64,000 nt of DNA from Sialis fuliginosa (taxonomy: Eukaryota > Arthropoda > Insecta > Megaloptera > Sialidae), in contig OY540815.1 of the NCBI GenBank assembly GCA_961205875.1, positions 8,494,001 through 8,558,000 of the forward strand. The letters run 5' to 3'. Position numbers and translations under genes: made by a program. The notes beneath the pieces are model-generated. The model did no database searches. It was not told where the DNA came from and worked only from the letters and a program-made list of their open reading frames with translations. Of the stretch, positions 45,340-56,899 are shown in pieces. The number at the start of each line of letters is the position of its first letter. Within the stretch, counting starts at the first letter, position 1.

Positions 45340-45780
45340 ATGAATGAATTGATTTGAAATTTTGACAGGTGGCAGAGAATAGCACAAGAAGCAAAAGTGA
45401 CCCAGTGCCGACGTGTGCTTTTTCTTTAGGGGTGGTTCCCACCCCTTTCTGGGGGTGGAAACTTTTCCGACCAAAATAACTTCGGGATTCGATAAAGGGA
45501 TTAATTTTAAGAAAAAAAATTAGTATGATGTTTTTTTGATAAATCAATACTTTTCGAGTTATTCGCGATTGAAACTTAAGAATTTTTATTGAAAAAAAAA
45601 CACGTTTTTAAACGGTTTTTCACGAATAACTCAAAAACGAATTTTATCAGAAAATTCATAAAAAACAAAATTGTAGCTTATTAAAAAACAAACAAAATGG
45701 TTTATGAGCAGTGCAATGCAAAGTTGAGTATGAATTTGCAAACTACTGAAATTTAAATGGTCAACATCAAATAGCGGGAA
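45340..45780. repeat. Transposon-like fragment with a GGGGTGG/CCACCCC hairpin
   Basis: A 7-bp stem with a 3-base loop at 45429-45445 (GGGGTGG...CCACCCC) is followed by a second GGGGGTGG. Downstream, TTTCGAGTTATTCGCGATTG and GTTTTTCACGAATAACTCAA are inverted to each other (about 45552 and 45616). Such ATAACTCAAAAA strings are common in insect transposon tails. Boundaries are uncertain and no frame is accepted. Confidence 0.4.
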
Positions 45781-46634
45781 AACAAAGAAAAATTCGGGGA
45801 AAACTCATAGAATCTTTTTTAAAGTTCTTGAAAAGAGCTTCATAATGAGCACTGCTTAATCCTAAATTTTCATGCAAATCGATGCATATTTTACCTTCAT
45901 TTACTGGACTATGTAAGTACCTATATACATAAGAAAAGTAGATGCATACCAAATAATTAAAATTTCCATTAAATTCTCGAATGACAGACAATATTATGTT
46001 TAACATGGATACAACCACTTCTTATTCACATTTTTTCGGCATATTTTCTCCGACTAGCTAAATATTGGTCTTCATCTTACGTCGCTATACAATTTGGTAT
46101 CTCTACTTTATTCACACCACCTATACCTAGGCGAATATTCCCCCCTCTCCCCCTCCCCATGCCCACTACATACATCTTATTTGAGCTTCGTGTCCTATGG
46201 AAACTACCGTACGTGAAAATGTGACCCAGCGCTTTCAATGGAAAGACATTTTTATGACGTACAGAATAAATCCTTGATCTTTATGTAGGTTCGCAGATAT
46301 TTTGCAGAATTTAATAGTAGTTTTTTATTTGTGTTTTGTGCGTACGTGTTACAGGGTACATTAATGTGATTTTATTTATGCTATATACATATATAATAGT
46401 ATACCCTATGGACCAAAGAAGTGTACGTATATAATGATGATAATACTATTATATTAGGAAAAAAAATATTTTGCGATTGTTTATTTACAATGGAGTCATA
46501 TTAACGAAAATATTCTGGAGGAGTATTTTTTTAACTTGTTATACGAGTAGACATCACATAGAATACGTTTGAAATATTTACATTGGGAGACTTTTTTAAT
46601 ACATATACTTGTTTTTGGTGGCATACTGACCGTA
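45781..46634. other. AT-rich sequence with a C-tract
   Basis: A C-rich run lies at about 46140-46160. A short inverted pair (ATATAATAGTAT / ATACTATTATAT) lies at about 46391-46456. No gene was recognised; the 83-codon minus frame at 45767-46018 has no supporting features. Confidence 0.4.
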
Positions 46635-47373
46635 TAGGGGAAAGTCGGTTAATTTAAACCATTTTTTTAAAATAAAAGATTTAGTATACTAGTTTTAGGT
46701 TCAGACAAATTATTTTTTTATAAAATGAAACAACAGTTTATAGATTTTGTTTTTATTAAGTATTAATCAACATAATTGTCATAAACTTTAGAAAAATCAA
46801 CAAAATGTGAGATCGGAGCGTTGTTTCAATTTAGTCGGTTGACTAAATTGAAAAAGTATTAAAACAAAAAACTATAAGAAATCAGTCTCGTTACATTATT
46901 TTAATTAAATTATTCAAGAAAGACAAAAATCACATATGTCAGGATTATTGGTACAAGTTTCATGATTACAGTTATGGCAACTACGTGTGGTCCATTTTAA
47001 CCAACAGTGTGAAAAGTGAGAAAAAAATATAACAAAAACATAACCTATCAAAGCCGCCAATCAATTCATGATAGTTAATTGTTGATAAATTGCTGCAGCA
47101 AACTATAAATTAAAAACGCTGTATGCTTACATTTGTATTAACTACACCCTTAGCACGAATCATTCATAATTACATCAGAACTCACTTATTTACATTTGCG
47201 GAAACGAAACTCTAACATTCAACTCATTTTGTCAAGGAAAACAATATAGCCGATATGCAATGAAGTTAGACGCCTATCGTACGGTGTTGCCATTTAAGAA
47301 ATCAGAAAACTACTTTTTATATATAAGGGTGGTCCAATTTAGCGAGTGGTTCAATATACCATACTTTCCCCTA
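46635..47373. mobile_element. TA-flanked MITE family GGGGAAAG, copy 2 (inverted)
   Basis: TA then GGGGAAAGTCGGTTAATTT opens the element at 46637. The right end CATACTTTCCCC then TA closes it at 47371. It is the reverse complement of the element at 26501-27342: CTATCGTACGGTGTTGCCAT, AACAATATAGCCGATATGC and CCATTTTAACCAACAGTGTG are all inverted there. It is 735 bp long, about 107 bp shorter than copy 1. Non-autonomous. Confidence 0.88.
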
Positions 47374-48300
47374 TATGCGACCATGTAATAATAAAAATAA
47401 ATTATATTTCAAAGATTTCTCTTTAAAGAAAGATAAACGGTTCTTATATTATTAATACTGAATTAGTGATAAAGTAGAACCTTAGTTTTTGAGAGAATTC
47501 ATAAACGAAACGTTCTTGCTGCATAAGTAATCTGATATTAAATTAACGTTAAGGAACAATATAATTAATTCAAACCTCAAATTTATGTGTAGCAAAACAT
47601 CAAAATTGAACACGGCAAAGAGAAGCGACGAACAAGAGTAAGAGATAAATAAGGCCAAGGCTATGAAGCCACCACTTTTTACAATAAGAAGGCAGCACAA
47701 CACAGGGCATTACAGCAGGAGATCTGATCCTTGCAAATCCACCAACACATGGCTAGCACCGGCGCAGGGTTTTATTTATAGATATAGCTTAACCCAGTCT
47801 CCGCGAATAGCAAATACGCTCTTGATATTTCGATACAACACTACTATGCGGCAGGTACACCATCTGTGACATTACATCTTCAGGAAACCGACTTTCAAAT
47901 CTCGATTTTTCAGGAAATATCATTTAAAATTTTAGTTAGAAATTAATTTCTCCTTCTTTTATTCAATTTTTAAATTCCATCGTAACAATATCAAAAGAAT
48001 TGTTTAGATTAATAATTATAAAGTCACGGCACGCATTGTAGAGTTGTGAGATGAGATTTCTTGAGGTTGAATCGGGTTAAGAGACGATGCAAGATTGGCT
48101 TTTTTACGCACTACCAGCCAATATTTATTCCTCTGTTTTGCATCTTTGTTTCAGGAAATGCGCCGTCGTGCGAAAGCAAACTGATGACGTATTTCAGGTT
48201 ATTTATCTTACGGTCATATTGTTTAATGGAACGCTTTTTATTCACGTACATTTATTTTTCTTATATTTGATGTATGGGTGTTAAGTATTAAAACAGCCTC
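47374..48300. other. Unassigned sequence with a GC-richer patch
   Basis: At 47650-47870 the composition is exon-like (GGCCAAGGCTATGAAGCCAC, GGCTAGCACCGGCGCAGGG). A 68-codon plus frame (47663) and a short Cys-rich minus frame (ATG near 47751) both cross it, and neither is recognised. At 48155-48197 a 43-base segment is bounded by a good acceptor and a weak donor. Confidence 0.3.
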
Positions 48301-49180
48301 CTTCCAGTATTTTTACCCCCCTCCCCCCCCCGCCCTTCTCCGCATCAAATCATCAACCACGGATTGACATAAATAGAAGTAAGAGATACAAATATTGAGT
48401 TCAGTTTGCAAAAAATAAATTTTGATCATAATTAAAATTTTTCGAAATCAAGTATGAATTTTGATGAATGTTTCTTTATGTAAAATGCTATTTATATTTA
48501 TCATACAACAATATTTTATTGAGAAATCTTATATTCTAATACTAAAAAATTCAATTCCAATTTCGCGATTGGGAAAATGCTACCTTTAAAGATCCTTTGT
48601 TGAAACCACATATTGCGATCTTTCCAAAAATATTCAATATTTGCCAGAAATACAAGCAAGAAAGAAGTTGTCATATAAAAAAAATGGGTGTAACTGTGTC
48701 GGGATGCACAGTCGACGGATTGACGTGAATACGTGGAAGTTGGGTTAAATAAAATTCAGACTCATGGATTAATACATCTTCATTTTTTTTGTTACACAAA
48801 AACGTCTCAATATAATAATATAATATTAACAAGTGGAAATACGAAATTTACTTTTTATTTTTTTACTCAATTTAAAAACTTTAATCAAAAAATTAAAAGC
48901 GTTACTGCGTAGAGAATATATTCTAATACACTGTTATTTTTTCAATTCAATTAATTAATATTTACAAGCGTAATCGTGGAAATACAAAATATAATTTTTT
49001 GTTGTTGTTTTTTTAAATATTAAATTTATCATTCATTAAAACTAGTTAAATGTTTTGATTTGTACTTGTACCTCGTAAATCTAATCGAGATCTATAATTT
49101 GAGACCAAAATCCACGTGGTAGCTGCTCTGATAGTCGAGATATACTGATATTAAATTTACGCTAGCGCGCAAAACAGAGC
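48301..49180. other. AT-rich sequence with a C-tract
   Basis: A C-tract lies at about 48317-48337. A short string related to CGGATTGACGTGAATACGTG appears at about 48360 and 48716. No gene was found. Confidence 0.4.
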
Positions 49181-49339
49181 TCTGCGCGTATATATGAATG
49201 GTTTGAAACACTAGACGTTATTCAAGTCAAAAATAAAAAAATAAAGTATTCATCACCGTTTTTTATTTTTCGCCATTCTGTATTTTATATCGTCCATTCT
49301 TGAACAATTAATTAATTCCAGTGTAACTTTAACTGTATT

Positions 49340-49678
49340 ATGAACATAATGTGTACTATAACACTTAATAAACGGTGTAGAGAAAGTGTACAAGTTTTAC
49401 AAGACGCCATTACAAAGTTCATATCACGAGCGGGGGTAGAAAGCGGTAAATACAAAGCGAACGAAGACACAGTAAATATTGTCGAGGATGTGAAACAACC
49501 TAATATATCTCATATTTATGAAACGTTTAGTATGTTTGCATACGTAGATAAATACAGACCCCCATATATGAAAATCAACAATCAAATTATAATTTGTTTC
49601 TTGAAATATTTCATGAAAGATCTTAAAAATCATTTATTAGATAAGTTGGCTCTTAACTTTTGTAAATATTGTTTGTAA
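49340..49678 (+). CDS. Unidentified 112-codon open frame
   Basis: This is the most protein-like frame in the window. Its first half is less AT-rich than the flanks and has a balanced residue mix, for example CRESVQVLQDAITKFI (about residues 13-28) and ANEDTVNIVEDVKQPNI (about residues 40-56). The second half drifts to AT-driven residues. No signal peptide or membrane segment is obvious, and no family was recognised. The first ATG after an acceptor-like TTCCAG (about 49320) was taken as the start. A TATATATG box lies 150 bp upstream (49189) and AATAAA signals lie at 49809-49819. It may be an orphan gene, a decayed exon, or cargo of a Helitron, since a Helitron 3' end closes at 50119. Confidence 0.35.
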   Translation: MNIMCTITLNKRCRESVQVLQDAITKFISRAGVESGKYKANEDTVNIVEDVKQPNISHIYETFSMFAYVDKYRPPYMKINNQIIICFLKYFMKDLKNHLLDKLALNFCKYCL

Positions 49679-49854
49679 CTATGTTTATCTTTCTTCAGTG
49701 TTTACATGTCACATATTTAAATGTAATTAGTTATTACAGGAATTACTAACAGTTCGATTTTCAGTCGATCGCAACGAATTTCAAATAAGAATACTGGATT
49801 TCTTTTGTAATAAAATAAACCACTGGACGTATCCAAGCCATATTCACACCATAT

Positions 49855-50119
49855 GTTTGTTTGGTGTGAATATTTTCTTGATATTATTATATTTTCTTGA
49901 CCCGGTAGGTGTCGCTGGGGGTCAAGATATTTACGAAAATGTGATTTGGGTCATATTCAGAATATGTGTTAGTTACGTGAAAATAAATATTTTTATTTAC
50001 ATACATTTTATGTACCCGGTAGGTGGTGCTAGAGTCGAGATATTTACAAAATGTGTATTTATGATCTGATTTTTAAATAAATTATTTTTGTGTATAACAA
50101 CGTTTGCCGGGTCAGCTAG
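49855..50119 (+). mobile_element. Helitron 3' end
   Basis: The sequence ends GTTTGCCGGGTCAGCTAG before T50120, the usual CTAG|T terminus, with a GC-rich stretch just before it, although stem pairing is weak. Two units of the string CCCGGTAGGTG...ATATTTAC..AAATGTG start at 49901 and 50015 (offset 114 bp). The left boundary is uncertain; a Helitron-like 5' motif (TCTGCGCGTATATATGAATG) lies at 49181, in which case the element is about 940 bp and contains the open frame at 49340. The base before that TC is C, not A, so the start is not proven. Confidence 0.6.
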
Positions 50120-50267
50120 TAATTAATAAATAAGTTGTGGTTAGGTTAATAATTTTTCATTTATAATAATTTTTTAAATTTTAAATTTTAACTTTATTTC
50201 TTTATTTTTAAAGTTAACTTTCAATATTTAACTAAACCTAATAAAACGATTACCTTATAACCTATAA

Positions 50268-50699
50268 CAATAGGTATGATGCCAGTAACAAAGTATCACT
50301 GAAATTATGATTTTAAATAATGAAATAGGTTAAAAAGATTCGAAAAAATGTATTTGTTTTATATTAAAAGCGAGATTAATATAATTTTTGTTAAAATGAA
50401 AACACAAAATACAGCAATCCATCATGTTAGATAAAACATCAGTCAGAGTGGATGACGTCACGCCTAAGTAAACATCATTTTTGTTTCATTAATATCTGCA
50501 CTGTTAAACATTATTTTGTGGTTTTAAATTATCAATTTGCTCAGTTTTGTGTTACCAAAACTAAAACCGAGAAACGTTAGCGATGGAACAAGAATTTATT
50601 ATTGTTGACAAGGAGTCTTTACATAGGCGTGACGTCAAAATAGGAGACACGTAAAATCATCATAAAATAGTTTTTAAAAACTAGGCATCATACCTATTG
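50268..50699. mobile_element. AATAGGTATGATGCC-type element, copy 2
   Basis: The left end CAATAGGTATGATGCCAGTA and the inverted right end CAATAGGTATGATGCCTAGT form TIRs. Internal sequence matches 34448-34965 in the same orientation. Two perfect CRE octamers are present (50453-50460 and 50630-50637), facing each other within GACGTCACGCC / GGCGTGACGTC. The short frame from ATG 50583 parallels that at 34764. It lacks about 80 bp near the right end. Confidence 0.88.
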
Positions 50700-53301
50700 T
50701 TTAAATATTACAATTAATTGACTTAATTAAATATAAAACCCGGTTCAAACCGATAAAATCCTGAACCGAAGCGAAAATCCAACCGTTCTGTGACCTGTGA
50801 ACCGAACATTTGCTAAAATGCCTTTAGGTATTTTACGGAAGAAATATGTTGTTTTCTGAAAAATGGATAATTAGAGCGTTAATTCAATCCTGCAAGGTCA
50901 AAAACATAATTTTGAGAAAAACACGCATGAAGTTTCGAATACGCATTAGTGCTACAAAAAATAACTATTTTTGTAGGGTTTTCAAAATGTATTGATAATA
51001 TTAAGTAGGCATATTCTCAAAACTAGCAAAAAATATTATTCTTACCTCTAAAATTTAATACGATAACAAAAAGAACACATATATATACGTAATATTACTA
51101 CATAATACTATAAATATTATTTTACCTATATCAATAAATCCTATCACACAGAAACAGATTTTGTTTGAAATTACTTTCTTAGTATTAATATTTCCATTTC
51201 GTTAAGTCCATACAAAAATTCCCATAAATATCATTCTTTGTGTCACGACATTTGAAATATAAATTTACTTTTCATAACTTCTCCATTCGCTGAAATAATA
51301 CTATACGTTTCTTTTAGTTTGAAAAAGGGCATATTAAAATGCATTGAAATAAAAGTTTTATCTATTTTATCTTTGCGAATGTTCACTTTAAATAATTATT
51401 TTAATAAAATTATTTATGTTTTAACTCTTTACGAGAAAAATTAGCAATATTTTTTTTATTTTGCATAAAAACTCTACATTAATGCATGCATATAAATTCA
51501 TTTAATAATTATTCTATGTTATTTTATTATTCAAACAATTTTATGCTTTATTAACAATGCAATATTTCCTATAATATTTTATTCATTCATCATTCAAAGT
51601 TTTGATTTTATTTGATGAAAACTCAAATATACGTTTCAAACAGTAGAATCAACAAGAATAAAATTTAATAATTTTAATGAAATGTCAAATATTCATCCGA
51701 TTGATTATTAAAAAAAAAGAAAAAATATTTTCAAATCATACTTTTCGTAATCGAAAAATAATTTTAATTTAAAATTCAATCCGTGAAAGATTAAAAAAAG
51801 AAGGAGGTAACTACAGATAAAATCAATAAGTAAAATTTGAATAACTAAAGATGGAATATAGTTTTTAGAAATAAATTAATTAAATTTAAAATATCTGCCT
51901 CAAAAATAACATTTCCTAAATAAAATAGGCTAAATTACTGGCTGTCACCAGTCATGATTTTATTATAAATTTTAATATAGTTATTTTAAAATGGTTGAAT
52001 ATACTTCGATAATTAATTAAACAATCTATGATATATACTATACGCACTACGCACATAATATATTTCATATGTATCAAAATAAACAAAACAAAATTAAATA
52101 TATCATTCATTTTAAAATGTACAAAATAATTTGCCTATACAGCAAATACGTATTGCATCGTGCCAAGGGCGTCAAAACGATTTTAAATTTTATTAATAAT
52201 AAAAATTTAATACAAAACTTTAAAAATTCGACATATTCAAATTATATTGTTTAATTTAATAAATAAATACATATTAATAATATAAACATGTTTTCAGTAT
52301 AAGCGTTAATATTTTTATAATTGACATTTATAAATGTTATAATTAATTAAATAATACTCGAATACAGAATTATAAAAACGTAACCACGAAATGTTCCAAT
52401 TAATTAATATATTACTAAATAACAAAAAACATATGAAAATAACAAAAAAGCACCAAAATTGTAATTATGGCTCTGACTACACAAATATATAAAATGAAAA
52501 TAATCTTGCCCTTTCAATAAATCATATACTGTCAAAAGAGATCAAAATTAATGAAAACTAATGCAAAAAACTCTATGCTGCAGTCATGATTGATTATAAG
52601 CAAAAAAAGTTTCTAGATAATAGTTGCATAAGAGTAATGTATTGAATTAACTATAAATTTTGAACTTATACTAACAGTTTTGTTCCACAGACTGTGAAAT
52701 ATTTGATTATCTATAATTTATCTAAATACATATTTTAATGCAAAATATTCCAAATAATCTAAATTCTTCCCCGGGCGGCGGTTCTTGGGGATAACCTCGG
52801 GAACACGATTGCATTGAAAATATATCATTCTTTGAAAGCTTTTATCTCCGGGTCTAATAATCATAGAGCAATAAATAAAACGTCAATAGATAGCTGATAT
52901 GATCCTGTTTATAAAACTCTCCACTCTTCAACCCTTAAATACAGTAGAATAAAAAATTGAAGCTAATGTTCATAGGATTTTGTACTTAATGAATTATTAA
53001 TATAACATATTATTTTCTATAAGAAAAAAATTGACAATCCACATAGTTCTATGTGATTGTAATGTAATTATTGTGTCTACTTTTGTTTTTTAGAAAATTG
53101 TATTTTAGTTACAAAATTTAAGTTTACAATGTTATTTCTATGTCATATTACGACAACTAATTTGATAGTTATTTTAGATGGACTTCCGGTAATGAAATAC
53201 AATAGTATAATCAAGTTATATATATAAAACATACATATTGAGATTACTAATCACCAATTTGAACATAATATTTAACACTGTATGGCCAAGAATCTAGCTA
53301 A
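50700..53301. other. Long AT-rich stretch without genes
   Basis: The only GC-richer spot is 52769-52806 (CCCCGGGCGGCGGTTCTTGG and following), probably a transposon scrap. No frames, termini or tandem arrays were recognised. Confidence 0.45.
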
Positions 53302-54392
53302 TCAATTCACGTTTTTTTCAATTAATGACCGCTCTATATGCGCATTGAGTTCACAAAGATAAACGCTTTTGGGTATCTTTGTTTGCTTTTGATGTGCTTT
53401 ATTAGAAGGGGAGAATAAACCAACGTTTAGGTCTCTGTTTGTACATACGTTTATGCGTGCGGTTTGTACGTATATCGATTTTAATATGTGCTGTGCAAAA
53501 TTATTGGTATTTTTTAAAACAGAGCTCATTCACGTGTCGGTAATTAAAAATAGTTCATAAAGCCAGTATAACAAACTGGTGTTCCTAGAATAATTGAACC
53601 ATTGTATACATTCTATAGTAATTATCTATATTTTTGTGTAGAGAATATTTAAAAAAGGGAATGTGTAAACATTGAAGACAACACGAGCATAAATAAATAA
53701 TTGAGAGATTTTAGGAAAAAATCAAAATAAATAGTATACCAAAAAATGGTTACCTAGACCGATCTAGATTAAGATAATAATATTTCTATAACTTTTGTTT
53801 ACTATTTTTTTCTATTAAACACCATTTCAAAAATAAATAAGTTGAAAATTGGCAAAAGTAAACATCCGTTTCTGGTTTAGTGATAAACTTCAGAAATATG
53901 TTGGATATATCTTGATAACAAGAAGTTCACCATTTTGCTTTTCTTTTCATAAATCTATCCTTAAGGAATAGCCAATTTTGTTATAACTATTTATATACCT
54001 TTTACTTTCTTGTGACATTTTTAAGTCCCACGATTGACAAAACATAGAAACAACAAATACATTTTTATTATTACATCATATTTCAATTCAAGTTACCGAA
54101 ATTTTGAAAAAGAACAAAAAATAAATGTTTTTTTCTTTAAACAATTTAAAATGGTTACACAAAAAAATACAGTCGTTTCCCTTAAACAACAAGAAAGAAA
54201 AGTAAGTTTCTGTATAACATTATGTAACACGTAGGAATGCAAAAAGTTTACGAAAAGAAACTGTTTTTCCTTGACCTTTGTAGCTACATCAATTTAATAT
54301 TTGCATACTACAACATTCAATTCCTTTGACTTGGCACATTGCATTGAACTATCTTTTTAAGCTCCTAAATTGGTAACTTTTCTTATTATTTA
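53302..54392. other. AT-rich sequence containing one unverified minus frame
   Basis: A 75-codon minus frame (53529 down to 53302) has a fairly balanced composition but no recognised motif, no splice context and no known neighbour. The plus frame at 54034-54234 is Lys/Asn/Phe-rich and looks random. Confidence 0.3.
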
Positions 54393-55386
54393 CTAGCGAA
54401 CTTGCACGCGGCTTCGCTCGTGTTGTACATTTTTATTATGTTGGCAGTATAAATAATATTTTAAGGCATATATTTATTTTTTGCATTTTATTGATTATAC
54501 TTATATATACAAAATCGTAAATATCTCGGTTCCTATGCGAGATAGAGGTTGTTTTCCCCCAAAGTATTTTTTCCGCCGAATCGAATGAAACTAATTTCAA
54601 CCCACTATACGTGACAGGGGATGAAATATTAAATTATTCTTTTTATTTTTAACCTATACAAAATCGTAAATAATTCGGCTCTTAATTAAAAATTGCAAAA
54701 ACACCCCCTGTTTAACCCCGCCCTTAAGGGTTGTATGTTGTAATTTTTATTTTTATTGAAGACTATTTTGGCCGAATTTACCTTTATAACATAAGCAGCA
54801 ATGCAAATAAACACATCAAAAACCCACCCCCTGTCTATTCCCGCCGTTAGGGGTTGAATTTCAAAATTTTTATTTTAATTGAATATTATTTTGTCCGAAT
54901 TAACCTTTACATCATAAATACTTACGAAGATAAATATATCAAAATTTAACAAACACAGACACACACACCCTCCCATCCCTTAGGGGTTAAATTATCGAAT
55001 ATGCTACTTTTCTTGTAGAGAATTTGTGTCAAGTTTCATTCGAGTGAAAACAAAAAAAAAATTTCTCATACAAACTTTTCCACTCCCTTGCAACCCCTTA
55101 GGGGTTTAATTTTGGGAAATGCTAAAATACATGTTTCATTATTTTTATTGTAGAGTATTTATTTTCAGCTTCAAGTAAATTCGACCAAAAAAATATTTTT
55201 CCCATATAAACTTTTACACTCATTTTAATCCCCGTAAAGTTTGAATTTAATAAAATATTTTCTTAGTGGGTGCTAGCATCATAAAAGGAAGACACTCCTG
55301 AAATTTCACGTTTCTAGGATCAGGGATTTCGGCTCGATGATGAATCAGTCAGGACATGTTATTTATGTATATGTATATATAATAGA
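54393..55386 (-). mobile_element. Structurally complete non-autonomous Helitron, minus orientation
   Basis: On the minus strand the element starts TC (55386-55385) after A and ends CTAG (54396-54393) before T, giving the exact A|TC...CTAG|T signature in 994 bp. The 3' hairpin uses CACGAGCGAAGCCGCGTG, with CACG/CGTG as the closing pairs. The 5' side reads TCTATTATATATACATATAC, then GTCCTGACTGATTCATCATC and CTGATCCTAGAAACGTGAAA. Repeated CCCCTTAGGGGTT-type segments (about 54720, 54850, 54978, 55103) punctuate the body. No Rep/helicase frame is present. Confidence 0.85.
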
Positions 55387-55660
55387 TTAATTGTTTTATT
55401 TTTAGACAGTTCAATAATCTACATTCCTCTAAAAATCAATTTTAACAACCGCAAAACAATTTTTTTAAATCTAAAGTTGGAAAAGTTCAAATGCAAACAA
55501 ACAACGCATTTAGAGCCAATAATTATACCGCAAGTTTAAAATTAATTACCCTAATTAAAAAATAATCATTCGTTTATTTCAAGTTCCGAGAGTTGGTGTG
55601 ATAAACTCAGAAAACAGATAAACAAACAGACTCACACGCAAAATATCACATTGATAAATA
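55387..55660. other. AT-rich sequence with no identifiable feature
   Basis: Nothing was recognised between the Helitron and the GC-rich patch. Confidence 0.4.
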
Positions 55661-55666
55661 TCTATA

Positions 55667-55852
55667 ATGCATAAACGTAGAAGGCGACGCCAACTGGCGG
55701 CAATTTCAAATGTCAACGTACATGAGAAATGGCGTAACTCTTTCCGCTATCGATCTAGGGAGATTGCGCTCGGGCGAAACAGAGCCGGTCCAAAGAGGTG
55801 GAAATATGAGACCAGAGACATCAGGTTTGGTAAATTATCGCGGAACTATTAA
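55667..55852. other. GC-rich patch with an Arg-rich 61-codon frame
   Basis: About 185 bp near 50% GC contrast sharply with the flanks. The plus frame begins MHKRRRRRQLAA and ends KRWKYETRDIRFGKLSRNY, very rich in Arg. It has no recognised domain. It may be a real small exon, a CpG-rich promoter or first exon on either strand, or a transposon piece. GCCAACTGGCGGC near 55690 contains a short palindrome (CCAACTGG-type). Confidence 0.3.
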
Positions 55853-56899
55853 AGAAAATTAATGATGTTGATGAACAGTGTTATTTCGTTTATAGATGTA
55901 ACCAACGAGTATAAACAACTAAAAATGTTTGAATACAAAATTTTGGTATCAACGGAAGGTCTGATTTCGATTCAAACCCTGTTCGAGTTAAAATAGCTAG
56001 GTATATGATAAACTTTTTTTAATAAAAAAAATCTTTTTTGATAAAGTAAAAGTTAAATATATTCTTAAAAATGGCTTTTCATACATGAAGTAGTAATACA
56101 TACATTTAAAATTGAAAAGATACATCCAGAAATCCCCATGGCTTTGCACAAGTTTATTTCAAAATAAAATCCAATACATTTTTAGTAAAAAAAATTAAAT
56201 TATAAATTATAAATTTTTCTTAATACGTGTCTGATAAAACTTATCAAAACAAAAAGTTGGTTTATTAGTTACTTCAATATCACATCTACCACTTTTCATT
56301 TTATAACATTTTTATTAGAAAATATCACTTGTAAATTTCCTTAATACGTGCTTGACCTAATTATTTAATACAAATTGATAGTTTCATCACTTCCATATTT
56401 CAAATACTTTTAATTTTTTTAACTTTCTATTCATTGTCAATGATTTTTTGAACAAAACATAAAATACTATATTATTTCTAATTTGGTGCAATAATGAATG
56501 AATGACACATTGACATCAATTCTTTCACAAAACAATTCCAATTCGTCTCTGTACAAACCACAGTGTCTACTTTAAATAAAATGTGTATAGATTTCGTTTT
56601 TATACGTACGTTTTTCCTTCAAATCATGCGGTACAGTGTACATATTTTTTGCTGTCTATTCTGTTATTTGCGAATATATGAGTACTATCTATAAGTTAAA
56701 GATGCGTATTTTTCTGTCATGTTATATGATATATAGATTTGGAGTGTTGTGGGTGTATAGTGTATTGAATATAAATAAGGATGTATCACATATATAGATA
56801 CATTATGCTTCGTGCACTGTTTTTCTTTTCCATTTTTTTAAATAAAATTACATGTTTGTGCAGTGTATGTATGTTCGAAGATTATAACACCTTACACTT
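55853..56899. other. AT-rich sequence with no identifiable feature
   Basis: No genes or bounded repeats were recognised. Confidence 0.4.

Noticed and set aside
53302-53529. 75-codon minus frame with balanced composition
   Set aside because: No homologous motif, splice sites or neighbours support it.
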